NCBI RefSeq assembly: GCF_037975245.1
Contig: NC_092566.1
Span: 17,215,001 to 17,275,000, forward strand
DNA from: Apostichopus japonicus
Taxonomy: Eukaryota > Echinodermata > Holothuroidea > Aspidochirotida > Stichopodidae
Length of the DNA stretch: 60,000 bases
Reading direction: 5' to 3'
A program made the position numbers and the translations under genes. The notes beneath the pieces are model-generated. The model saw nothing but the letters and a program-made list of their open reading frames with translations, searched no databases and was not told the origin of the DNA. Shown in pieces: positions 1 to 29,560 of this stretch; position 1 is the first letter of the stretch; the number at the start of each line of letters is the position of its first letter.

Positions 1-769
1 TGCCAACACGTGATCCACCCAATGTACATGGCTTGATCAGTTTGTACTGTGAATAAGAGACAACCGTTATATTCAGTATAAACTGCAGTGTGTTATTACA
101 CCGTAACACATGTTAGACATGTCAGCAGATGCTACTTTGCAAAATATACTAACAGACGAATTCAAGGGCTGTTTAAACTAACGACTGGTTAGAAGTCTAA
201 ACAACTGTCTCTGTGTTTGACTATAGTCAGTATACTTTGTAAAGATGGTTCAAATTACAGATTTTAAGCGTTTTGCAGCAAAGTATCATCCACTTTCTGT
301 TAAAATGTGAACAAAGTTATTTGCGAAGCCTTTAGTCCAGTATATTTGTATGCTTAGGATTATTTTCTGTATTTTCTGTTTGTAAGTCCTTCTCAGTAGC
401 AACTGGTCATTAATGTAACACATGTTATGAAATTATAACACACATTAGTAGTTTTAACTGCTTAACGGGTAGCCTATCCTTTACCAGTTTTGACTTATAA
501 GGCAATGAGAATCGGATGCATGGTCACAAAGTAAATTCATACTTTATAAGAGAAAAGAGAGTACGCTACCGGTACCAGCAGTGAAATGAGATCATCTCAT
601 GTAAATATGATTACATTATCACGTGATGGGATAACATGTCTTCTAATCCGAAGGCAAATCCCTCTTTTTATTCTCCTACTAACCCAACAGCCAACATTGA
701 ACCTTTGTGTCCAATAGTCCTCTCAGATCTTACAACCTTCCTATTCCGTTCGGAACGTCGTTACAACTG
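1..769. other. Upstream non-coding stretch, no gene seen
   Basis: AT-rich sequence without a convincing exon, RNA gene or repeat. No open frame has recognisable protein similarity or a plausible splice-site context. Confidence 0.5.
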
Positions 770-1998
770 CAGGGGCGTATCCAGGATTTTCCAATAGGGG
801 GGGGGGCGCCAGGCATGAATGATCGCCGTCCTGGGGGATGGGTCTAAGGGGAGGGGTGTACAATTTTTGCTTTCAAAGAAGGGCTGAAATGCAAAATGGT
901 GTCATATGCATAGGCGGCGATCCGTACTTCCGAGTGGGGGGGGGGGGATATGACCTTGTTGACTATCTAAGCGTAGCGCCACCATGAGTTGGCGCGAAGC
1001 GTACAAGAAAATTTTGGGATTAACAAACCCTCTAGATGGCCGGAAACGGCACTTCCCGAGGTTTCCAAGCGGCATATACCCAACTTTAAAATAGGGATGT
1101 CATGTCCGAAATATCTCATAATCAGGATCCAAAATACTTTTTTTTTTAATTTTGGGTGTTATTTTGGGAAAATTGCCCCTGTCAATCTTGTTTCAGGCGC
1201 AACGTTAGAATGTTCGAGAGCTCTGTTATTCGATGAAGAAAATGGCCTCATGCAGGCTATTATAGGCCTATACACATGCAATACACAATTACACATAGTT
1301 ACATTCCTAGGTACCGATTGCTAGGGCATCCAGGTGAAACGTGTATTAAGCATTACCCTGGTTACATGAGATTCTCAGCTGTTCGAGGGAACATGTACGT
1401 GTGTAGGCCTACTATAGGGCCTATATGAATACTATGAGGGTGCATATATGTACTATATCAATACCGTGGGCGCAATAATACATTTTGTTGTTATAGGGCC
1501 AATGAAGCCTACAGTCAACTATTTTTGCTTTATAAAGACGCTTTATTTGAAAAGATCGCACTGCGTTTATGGTAGGCGAGAAATGAAGCTAAACAAGAGC
1601 CGTACATTAACGAAGATGCATAAATGTAGGCATGAAAATATTCTTATCCCTGGCATTTGGTGGGGGGGGGGGATATGGTGCATTACATCCCCTCCACCCA
1701 TTTTCATGGGGGGATATATCCCCCCTCCACCCAGGATCGCCGCCCATGGCCATATGTGATCCATTTTTCGACCTTAATAATAAGCAACATTTCCAGTAAA
1801 TATGGACACAAAATGCACAATTTAGTATGGCTGGCATGTCATTTAGTGTTTATAGTGATAATACAAACACAATTACCATCTATGTTTCTAAAACTATTAT
1901 GCCACCGAACTTCGCCAGAACCTTTTTTTGGCAAACAAAAAATAAAGCATACGGGGGGGGGGGGGGTTAAGCGATCACCGACATCTCACATAAAGGTC

Positions 1999-2030
<32 letters not shown>

Positions 2031-2104
2031 GCTAAACTTTTTTTTTTTGGTGACGGCCAATAGGGGGGGCGCGCGCCTGTTGCGCCCCCCTGGATACGCC
2101 CCTG
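770..2104. mobile_element. Outer hAT-like TIR element carrying a nested element
   Basis: The ends are inverted repeats: CAGGGGCGTATCCAGG at the left and its complement CCTGGATACGCCCCTG at the right. CAACTG abuts both ends (764-769 and 2105-2110) and reads as a 6-bp target-site duplication. The CAGGGG terminus resembles hAT superfamily ends, but 6 bp is shorter than the usual 8. No transposase frame is visible; open frames inside are low-complexity translations of G, C and T runs. The element is interrupted by a second TIR element at 909-1748. Confidence 0.7.
909..1748. mobile_element. Nested hAT-like MITE inside the 770-2104 element
   Basis: The ends are CAT(A/G)GGCGGCGATCC in inverted orientation. 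Flanks GTCATATG (901-908) and GCCATATG (1749-1756) match at 7 of 8 bases, as expected for an aged 8-bp duplication. Its left interior (about 960-1080) resembles the interiors of the elements at 13943-14282 and 24130-24663, so the three share a family core. It has no coding capacity. Confidence 0.65.
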
Positions 2105-2110
2105 CAACTG

Positions 2111-2519
2111 TCGATACATTTCTTTGGGCCTCTTGTGACCTATTTGCTTACCAAAGCACTGCACAAAACTTTCAACCAATAAGATAAGCTTGAGATAGGC
2201 GCATGTGAAATACATTTAGCGCCACCTATTAATATCAACCATTTGTTATGGAGGTATGGTATAACTTCAGTGCTCGAATTATCCATTAATTTGGACATAG
2301 TATCCTATAGTATATTAATATACTATATTATGGTTTTTATTAATAACAAGTTAATAGAATATATCTTCTTTCGAGTTCTTTGTTGAAACTTAAATAACTA
2401 AATATGTGGCATTTCAGCTCCAGCGGATTAAGCATCCCCCATTTTGATTTACACTTGCGCTGATAGAAACGGAAGTAATAATGAAAGGGACACGTTTGTA
2501 CATATAATGGTTTGATAAA
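2111..2519. other. Non-coding, nothing recognised
   Basis: AT-rich spacer between the nested transposon pair and the GC-rich candidate promoter of gene A. I see no exon or repeat structure. Confidence 0.4.
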
Positions 2520-2611
2520 CGACTGAGTATCCACCCAGTTACCCACAGCGACCGCGTTAGCAGCTCGAGACCTCGACGGCACCGATACCGGTGGAATTTA
2601 ACTAACTAAAC
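2520..2611 (+). promoter_or_regulatory. Candidate promoter / untranslated exon 1 of the SPARC-like gene
   Basis: A short GC- and CpG-rich island (about 2545-2592) in otherwise AT-rich DNA runs into a perfect donor, AAAC|GTAAGT, at 2611/2612. The first coding exon of gene A (5640-5715) begins with an acceptor 31 bases before its ATG, so at least one upstream untranslated exon must exist. This is the best candidate seen. A CCTAGG/GGCCTA-rich tract follows, as it does after the first exons of genes B and C. It is inferred only; no transcript evidence is available. Confidence 0.35.
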
Positions 2612-2754
2612 GTAAGTGACTTTAATAGAAATTAAAACGTGCAATAAAATTTGCATTGACTCTTCTAAGATCGAAAGCAGTGTAGCCTAAGTTATGCGAA
2701 ATTACATAGGATCAATAAATTGGACTTCGGTAAAAGAAACTTAATTTGTGTAAG

Positions 2755-2970
2755 TAATACAGCCAAGGCCTAGGCCTCTTCTTGGCCTCAGGCTTAAGCT
2801 TTGCCTAGGATTCGTCCCCCAAGATAACTTAGGCTACCCCTAAGTTAACCTAAGCTAAGGTAGGTATAGGCCTAACTTAAACTTAGGTAGGAAAACATCT
2901 ATATCGTCTATATCGACAAGTTATTGCCTAGCTATAGTGCACGGTAGGGGCATATGCCTAGGCTAGGCCC
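2755..2970. repeat. CCTAGG/GGCCTA/CTTAGG-rich tract
   Basis: This is a dense cluster of the related words CCTAGG, AGGCCTA, CTTAGG and GCTAAG on both strands, without a fixed period. Similar tracts occur at 48830-49320 and 50755-51200, next to the first exons of genes B and C. Confidence 0.55.
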
Positions 2971-3063
2971 AACACTTTACAATGTCATCCATCAATTTTC
3001 TAGCACTTCATTCACAATTACAAGTTACAGGATTTTGCAGAAAACTCTAATGCATGCGGGATA

Positions 3064-3735
3064 CCAGCAAAGAAATGGCTATCTAGGGATCGCCACCAAC
3101 GAAGGGCTGGATTGTTCAGTTGGTAGAGAACTGATTTTGACCCAACTAGAGGTCTCTGGTTTGAATTCGGTTCTAGCCATAAATTTCTTTGTGCCATTGT
3201 CTAACATTTCCCAGTCAGTTTTCCATTATTCATTTATTTTAAATAATTATGTATAAAACTGAAAGGCACATGAAATCTCTTCAAAGCAGATTTTTGGTTG
3301 TATCGAATGAAACATGGTATGGCATGTTCCCTGGTATGTTACAACGTACTGTGGCCTCAGAGTCTGACTGGTGGCCCCAGCAAGAAAATGGCTATATATA
3401 AGAATCGCCACTTACAAAGGACTACATAACTCAGTGGCTTAATTATAATCCAGAGGTCACTGGTTTGAATCTTGTTTTAGCCAAAAATCTTTGTGCTTTT
3501 CCACTGCCACTGGCCGGCATCTCTCAGCTAATTTTCCATTATTCATTTTCTTAAATAATTATATATAGATATATAAAAAGCTTAATATCTTATGAAATCC
3601 CTTCCCTGTTGCTTTTTTGGGTTGTTTTGAATGAAACTGGGACAAGTTCCATCGTTACAGATCAGTATTCAACGTACTGTGATCACTGGTTTCAAATCTA
3701 TTTTTTAGCCAGAATTTCATTGCCCTTTTTCCGCT
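3064..3735 (+). repeat. Tandem tRNA-derived SINE-like repeat, about 312-bp unit
   Basis: Two diverged direct units start near 3064 and 3376 (shared AATGGCTAT). Each has a tRNA-like head with an A-box-like segment (GTTCAGTTGGTAGAG in unit 1) and a B-box-like segment (GGTTTGAATTC; GGTTTGAATC), followed by a related tail. In unit 1, bases 3105-3178 fold as a rough cloverleaf: a 7-bp acceptor pairing GGCTGGA with TCTAGCC and a D stem GTTC/GAAC, with a weak anticodon arm. A truncated third copy starts near 3681. It reads as a tRNA-derived retroposon, not a functional tRNA. Confidence 0.6.
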
Positions 3736-4658
3736 ATGTTTGATTTTGGTATATTGCCCACTAAGTATGTATTTTCAAACACCAGATGATTCTGTTATTA
3801 ATTTGCAGTTTAAATCAACATCAAAAGTGGTCAGAGATAAAAGTCACTACATTTACACGTATTTGAACTTATACTCTGTCATTGATAATAAATGGTGCGT
3901 CCATACCAAACGAAACCTGTCTGTTGAACTTTCAGTATAAACTATATGAGATCAGTCTCAGATCAGTGAGGATGCCAATTCTTTCCAGAGGGGTAAACTT
4001 TAGCTTAGTCATCAGAATGTACAAGGTTAGGCGGGGTTAATTCATTCCTTACTGGTTAACTCTGTTTACCCCAGGCTGCTTGACAGGTGCACCACACTTG
4101 TTCCTTTCATCCCACCAGGGGGGCAGGCATGCTCTCGGTTTTGATTTCAGTCAGGAGAGAGGATAACATAGGTTGCCGCCTGCCTGCATGCCTCCTCTAT
4201 CAGAGGATATTTTTACGATTGGAGGCAGGACACAGACAAAGAAGGGAAAAGTTTGTTAAAAATATGGAGGAAGGTAAATTGTCTTAGTTGAAACAGTTCA
4301 TTATGTGGCCATGATCTAATTTTAAAAATAAAATTGAAAGGTGTTCTGCCTTGACAAAAGAGTCTGATGAGTTCAATTGTTTTCAACTCAAGTTGGAGAC
4401 TATGAGAAGTGAGACATTCTAAAGTGAATTTGATATTGCCTCCAAATTTTACCATTTTATATCCTTGTGACAGTTCTAAACTTACTGTCCCAGTGGAGGT
4501 TCAGTCTTTTTTCATTTTCTTTTCCAGACATTGAAAAGTGTTCCAATTCAGACAATCTTCAAACTTAAATGTCTATTTGAGGGAATGTAGGCCTAACTAA
4601 GGGTGGGAGACCTGTGTTAAGTGTATGTACATGTTGAAGTTCGAATATTCATGAGAGA
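3736..4658. other. Non-coding, nothing recognised
   Basis: AT-rich sequence inside the presumed first intron of gene A. No exon with matching phase and no clear repeat was found. Confidence 0.4.
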
Positions 4659-4850
4659 ACATTCAAGCATATTTTTTTGGGGGGTGAGGCTCTGAGTTTA
4701 GTTGTAGTGATTTAACTTTAAAGTCTCAATGTGTGTTTGCCAAATTTAACCTTTGACCTTTCCAGCCAACTGCCCTAGAAGCTCAGTAAAAATGACACCA
4801 TTCTATGCAATTTTCATATTAATATTTATTATATTTATTGAGTTATCTAT
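4659..4850 (+). repeat. Direct repeat, copy 1 (pair with 5337-5515)
   Basis: It starts ACATTCAAGCATAT and ends TTATTGAGTTATCT. The same series of phrases (TGTAGTGATTTAACTTT, CTCAATGTGTGTTTGCC, GACCTTTCCAGC) recurs about 670 bp downstream with small gaps. This is a segmental duplication or two copies of an unnamed repeat. Confidence 0.75.
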
Positions 4851-5336
4851 CACATATGTAGATTCAGACCACTCTTTTATTTCCTCCTGGTCATCTTCAT
4901 TTAGCTGACATAAACTATCATCACAATAGGGTATGTCCTTCCTGTTTATCTGGTCTTAGGGGTATAGCGTTCAGGTTCAGCTGGCGAGAATCACTACTTT
5001 AGCTTTTTCCCACTGGTGCTTCTTTTGTTGGCTGTTTTGTGTGGTCAGGGATTTATCTTAAGCTTTGTTTGCTGGAGAGTATAAACTGATGCATGGAAGC
5101 ATTTCTCCACAGAGTTACTCCAGCTTCCTCTTCGTGATACACTTGTTTTACATTTTACTCTTATACTTTACTTTATTACTTTGCATTTTACTTTCTACCC
5201 AGTACTGTACTGTTATTCATCTATTCGGAGTACATTATAATAGTGTTGGATCTCTACAATATAACAATATAATATAATATTTCAGGGAAATCTTACTCTA
5301 CTTACTGTTGTGTTTATTTATGCATCCCCTGTTATA

Positions 5337-5515
5337 GAACATTCAAGCATATATCTTGTTTTGGGCTCTGAGTGTAGCTGTAGTGATTTAACTTTTAATT
5401 CTCAATGTGTGTTTGCCAAATTTAGCCTTCGACCTTTCCAGCAATTACTTCCCTAAATGCTCAGTAAAAATGCAATTTTCACATTAATATTCATTATTTT
5501 TATTGAGTTATCTGT
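5337..5515 (+). repeat. Direct repeat, copy 2 (pair with 4659-4850)
   Basis: It is collinear with 4659-4850 in the same orientation and diverged by point changes and short indels. It ends 125 bp before the acceptor of the signal-peptide exon of gene A. Confidence 0.75.
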
Positions 5516-5670
5516 CGTTAAACAATTTGAGCTGCATAAAATTTGTCAGATTTCTTAATGAGTCCAGAGCCTTCAAACTTGCTGTGTAAATAACTTTGAA
5601 CACTAAATAATATTGAATCTCTTCATACTTTTCATACAGAATTGAGCGTCCGATAACTAAAGTCTGCAAG

Positions 5671-24841
<19,171 letters not shown>

Positions 24842-25535
24842 ATTTTGGAGCCTGAATTGGAAGAGGAAATCCCATAGAAATATGCTGCAAATTTTTCCAT
24901 TTCATATTTTTGTATTTTTTTTTCATCAAGTTTAGTACAGTGACATGTTTAAGTAGGTTTTCATACTTCCCTCGATGCTATGTCGGTTATATTCGACTTT
25001 TTGTTATCTTAAATTACCTTTATACACGTTTTGATACATTTTTGATAGCAATTTCATGGTATTAATCTATTGGGTAAAACTACTATGCAACCACCTTTAA
25101 TAACATTTTTTTATGGTATACTTTTAGTGAAAATATTTCAATGCCTTAGCATTAATAGCAAAATGACATTGCTTCAAATATGAAAATAATCCTACCGTTA
25201 GTTTGTAAAATGTAACAGTAAAATTTACAGCTAATCCAAGTTTTAGTTTGTTGACCATGTAGATCTGTATTTCACACCTATATGGTAAACTGTGCCAATT
25301 GAAAGGGGTTTCATAATGAACTGTCCCTAAAATACTGCTCTGCTGCCCTCTATTTTCATCAATTTAAGGATCAAGATAATTCTTTGGCCTAATGTAACTT
25401 AATTCATTGGTTAGGTTTTGAGTTCTGTAGGTATACATTGATAGGTTGTGATAATTGGCCATATATAATGATTGTAGTAACAATCCTGCAACAGATATAT
25501 GTCGTCAAGTACCTATAGACATTTTCATGATTTAA

Positions 25536-25905
25536 AGGGATTGAAGACTCGACTCTCCCCAAACCGCGTGCGGCCATCTAAAACAGTTAACTTTCCGTTG
25601 CTTGCAAGTGACGTTTTGTTTGTGTCGCTACAAAATGCAGACACTAATGAAACGTGATACCTTATTAAATTTAGCTCCACCTGAGATGTCCATCGTTGTA
25701 TTGTTTATACACTGTGCTGTTGGTATTGACCGCAGCTGTATGTACTGACTATACACTAGCGTCTACAGCAATTACCGATGGTAGCAAGCTGTGTGTGTAT
25801 TTTCTGGGATCGATGGTGGTGTCTTACACTTCTGTTACACCTCATTCGAAACTAGGTCAGATTACCGACATTAGAAGTTTCTTTTTGCGCGAGTCTTCAC
25901 ACCCT
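25536..25905. mobile_element. TTAA-flanked MITE, copy 2 (in the gene A 3' UTR)
   Basis: TTAA at 25532-25535 and 25906-25909. The ends AGGGATTGAAGACTCG and CGAGTCTTCACACCCT are inverted. Collinear with copy 1 at 13286-13631, same strand, with small indels. Confidence 0.85.
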
Positions 25906-26334
25906 TTAATTCCATTGCATGGAACAACATTTATTGAATTCTATTCATTTCTCTGATTAGGACGTAAATTGACAACTAGATTTTGTTCTCTTTAGTTCTG
26001 AACTGCAGCTACTTGGAATGAGTTTTCTGGGAAGGCTCCCCTAGGTCTCAGCTACTGTGTGAACATTCATGTATCTATTTAACTGTGTCACAATGCAATC
26101 ATTGTTAACTTATTCTCTTCTGAAATAACTTTTTCTAATATTTTTCTAGCGATTAAAATAGAATAGATCATCATATCGATGAGAGACCGATATTTCTGAA
26201 TTATAATTTTAATAAGCTCTGCAGATTACTCTCTTTTTGTACAAGTTCTCGAGAGGTTCAAGTTTACTCTAAAATATGCCAATAGTGTTATTTAAATATG
26301 ACGAGGTTAGAGTTTTATGCCTTGGCTGTGACCA

Positions 26335-26340
26335 AATAAA
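26335..26340 (+). terminator. Candidate poly(A) signal AATAAA of gene A
   Basis: The canonical hexamer is followed by TAACTAGCATCC and a T/G-rich stretch (GTCTTCTGGTCC) 40-50 bp on. It lies 82 bp before a hAT MITE. Confidence 0.45.
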
Positions 26341-26422
26341 ATAACTAGCATCCTTTGCAATCCCTAACAGTTCAGTCTTCTGGTCCTCTTTCAACTGTTT
26401 GTCGGCGAAATACCCTTGACAT

Positions 26423-26784
26423 CAAGGGCGTAGGAACCGGGGGGGCGCCAGCCCCCCAGTGAAAAATGTGGAGGGGCGGAAGTATCATTCCGCCCCCCCG
26501 TTTCGCAAGTCAGAAAACCCCTTTTTCATTTCCAAATGAGAAAAAAAAATCTCATTTGGAGCACCAAATTGCATCTAAGGCCTGGTGAAAATACAAAAAT
26601 TAAGTTTACAAAATGGAGTGGGTGTTGAAGTGTGCTATATTGCACCAAATTGCATCTGAGGCTACCTGGAAATGCAAAAAATTCCAAAGGGGAGGGGGAC
26701 ACCCCCTCCCCTTAGACCCCTCCCCCAGGCCGGCCATCAGTCTTCAGCCCCCCCCCCACTCAAAAGCACCTTCCTACGCCACTG
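26423..26784. mobile_element. hAT-type MITE, copy 1, perfect 8-bp TSD
   Basis: CTTGACAT flanks both sides (26415-26422 and 26785-26792). The inverted ends are CA(A/G)(G/T)GGCGTAGGAA. An internal CCAAATGAG...CTCATTTGG hairpin and long G/C runs are shared with 54814-55178, which lies in the opposite orientation. 362 bp, non-coding. Confidence 0.93.
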
Positions 26785-26792
26785 CTTGACAT

Positions 26793-27324
26793 GGACATAA
26801 TATCAGCAGTGACTAATTAAAAATATTAATTAATATTAATATAATAATATAGAAAGGTGGCTAAAGGTAGATTGCTTAAATATATTGTAATTTTTTTGCA
26901 TTTACAGCAGTAAACCACTTCACAGTATCTTGTGTTACAAAATTATGAAATTTTCAAACCTGATATTTTTGTGAATGCATTCCTTTATGCATCTGGCAAC
27001 AGAAGATTGAATGATGTCATGAGGGCGATTGACCAAAAAATGTCTTCTTTTCCCCCCTTTTTTTTGTACAAAGTCATGTTTACCTACTCAAGAAAATAAT
27101 CTCTTCTTACAAACAAGTTGCATTGTGATGAAATTTTAAAAAAATGAGAAATAAACAAACATCAAATGTATCACATTTCAAGGATAAATCAACAATAAGA
27201 TTATAACAGGAAACCACAGCGTTAAGACGGAATCTGTACAACATATAATATAATAAGATATTGATATAGGTATGGTAAGATGAAGGGGTGGAAAAATAAT
27301 CAGGATGAAAAATCCGTAAGGAAG
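26793..27324. other. Intergenic, nothing recognised
   Basis: AT-rich sequence between the hAT MITE and a SINE. No exon or RNA gene is apparent. Confidence 0.4.
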
Positions 27325-27570
27325 TGTTAGCTCAGTGGTTAACGCCGGTGCCTTTCAATCATAAGGTCTCGAGTTCGAGTCACTCCAATATTAGTGTATG
27401 TCATCCATTTACAGAGTTGTTGACAATTGACAATTCATAATCATGGACGTTAAATATGAATCCAAGAGACTGACTTCAGTCAGCTTGCGGCTTTGATAAG
27501 CTAATGATGGCTTCTTCGCAAGTTCTTGCTTGCAGGAGAATCTAAAATACATACATAAATACATACATAA
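27325..27570 (+). mobile_element. tRNA-derived SINE, intact head
   Basis: A box TGTTAGCTCAGTGGTTAACG and B box GAGTTCGAGTCACTCC at tRNA spacing are followed by a tRNA-unrelated body shared with 9021-9206 and an ATACATAC tail. This is the best-preserved copy in the window. Confidence 0.85.
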
Positions 27571-27964
27571 ACTATTCCCTACTACTATTATCCTTCATAA
27601 GTTAAAAAATATAGCATGTCTTACTTTGGGCACTTTTTGTAAGGGGAGGAGTGGCTGGTATTCTTTTCTTATTTTAAAGGGAGGGGTTGGGACATTTTAT
27701 AAGGGGAGGGGGTGGGGAGTCATGGATGCAGGTTGCTGTAGGGCAACGGAAAACTAATGTGGACATAGGATATTAATTTTGGAGAGTTTTACTGTAAATT
27801 AATCTTTAAAATAATCAAATGCATAAAGAAGAGAAATAACAGTTTGAAAGATGCATAAGACCTGTGACTGTTTTATTACATCGTCATTGCCAACACCAAA
27901 AAGGACATTAGTAAAATATATCAATAAAAATTGTACCCCTTATAAGTACCAAGTCCCTTTGCTT

Positions 27965-28310
27965 CTCCCCCAACCCCCACCCTCCCATTCCCCTTCCCCA
28001 CCCTCCCATTCCCCTTCCCCACCCTCCCATTCCCCTACCCCACCCTCCCATTCCCCTACCCCACCCTCCCATTCCCCTACCCACCTCCCATTCCCCTACC
28101 CACCCTCCCATTCCCCTACCCACCCTCCCATTCCCCTACCCCACCCTCCCATTCCCCTACCCTCCCATTCCCCTACCCACCCTCCCATTCCCCTACCCCA
28201 CCCTCCCATTCCCCTACCCTCCCATTCCCCTACCCATCCTCCCATTCCCCTACCCCACCCTCCCATTCCCCTACCCTCCCATTCCCCTACCCTACCTATA
28301 AAAGTTGAAA
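27965..28310. repeat. Minisatellite, CCACCCTCCCATTCCCCTA-type unit
   Basis: About 17-20 pyrimidine-rich units of 15-20 bp, G-rich on the minus strand. It gives long but spurious open frames (SHSPTPP-like and GRGMGGW-like). Confidence 0.95.
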
Positions 28311-29214
28311 GCAATGGTTGTATGAGTTGGCTTATGCATTTCATCATCAAGTTTCCATATTTTCTCTTTAAAAAAAATGTAAAAACAATATTAAACAACG
28401 TAAAATAAAACCACACATCACAGTAACATGAGACATTTAAACAACTTTCAACAGATTCCTTTACTGGACTTCTATATTTCTTTGCTATCAATCCCAAACC
28501 TACCCCCTCCTTTGCCACCCTCTCACCAACATGAAACCATTGAATACTCATCCCCTCCCTCTGTGATAAAATTTTCCGTAAGTGGAATGCAAAAATAACT
28601 TGAACGATATCTACAAAGTATACAAATCCAAACTTGAGCCAAGTTTGTTGGTTTAATCTCTCCATTTCTACCATGAAAGGAAAAGAAAAAAGAAACCTTC
28701 ATGCAATAACAGCATCAACATTGACGAAGACATTCAATGCTGTAGTTCGATCAAGCGTATCTGCACATTTTAAAGTGACTTAAAGTTAGAAAATACAAAA
28801 TAGACACTAGCTCCACATCCTGAAAAAAGTACCATCAAACTACATGGAAACCATTTTTCAAAGTAAAACACCTATTATCAACAAATCCCATTTGTTGTTT
28901 TTTTTGCAGAAAAGTTTAAAATATGCATCATTTTCCAAGTTTCTAAATTTTAGACACGGCTGTAAATCCAAATGTTGACTAATTAATTATACTTTACTAT
29001 CAGATTTCAGCAATTTTCAACAAAATCATTCAAATTATGCTAATGACTTAACAGGATTCTTTTTCCATACACATTGGTGAGACTAACACATTCGAGTTGA
29101 CAGAAGTCGGCTGCTAATGCCTTTCTACGTTTCCAGAACACACAAGGGTGGTGGTTCCGCTTGCAAGATTCTGGCCAATGGTGAACTGAAACACAAGTAC
29201 TGCAAACGACTGTA
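28311..29214. other. Non-coding, nothing recognised
   Basis: AT-rich sequence between two minisatellites. No credible exon. Confidence 0.4.
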
Positions 29215-29560
29215 AAGAGAGTAAGAAAGTCATGTCTGATAGCAATGAGATGACCATGGACAACGAGGGTGTCTGACATCACTTCTGACAATGGACAACA
29301 AGGGTGTCTGACATCATGTATGATGGGATGAATGGGATGATGATGGACAACAGGGGTGTCTGACGTCATGTATGATGGGATGAATGGGATGATGATGGAC
29401 AACGAGGGTGTCTTAACATCACGTCTGATAGGATGAAGATGGACAAGGGTGTATGACATCACGTCTGATGGGATGAAGATGGACAGCTAGAGTGTCTGAC
29501 ATCAATATGATGGGATGAATGGGATGACGATGGACAGCAAGGGTGTCTGACATTAATATG
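29215..29560. repeat. Minisatellite, ~45-52-bp unit
   Basis: Units contain GGTGTCTGACATCA, GATGGGATGAATGGGATG and GATGGACAACAAGG with length variation; about seven copies. Confidence 0.9.

Larger units (their letters stand above)
24842..26360 (+). other. Gene A probable 3' UTR (~1.5 kb)
   Basis: AT-rich sequence from the stop codon to the AATAAA at 26335. It contains a 370-bp TTAA-flanked MITE. The end is approximate, since the first strong signal was chosen by eye. Confidence 0.5.

Noticed and set aside
1657-2187. 176-codon frame near the left end
   Set aside because: It crosses transposon ends, G runs and a 30-base T run (poly-Phe), so it is not a gene.
3105-3178. Possible functional tRNA gene (GAC in the loop)
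   Set aside because: The anticodon arm is mismatched, the T stem is weak, and the segment heads a longer repeat that recurs at 3410 in more degraded form. This fits a SINE.
27851-28408. Pro/Ser/His-rich frame on the plus strand and Gly/Arg/Trp-rich frames on the minus strand
   Set aside because: Translation of a pyrimidine-rich minisatellite; the frames end where the repeat ends.
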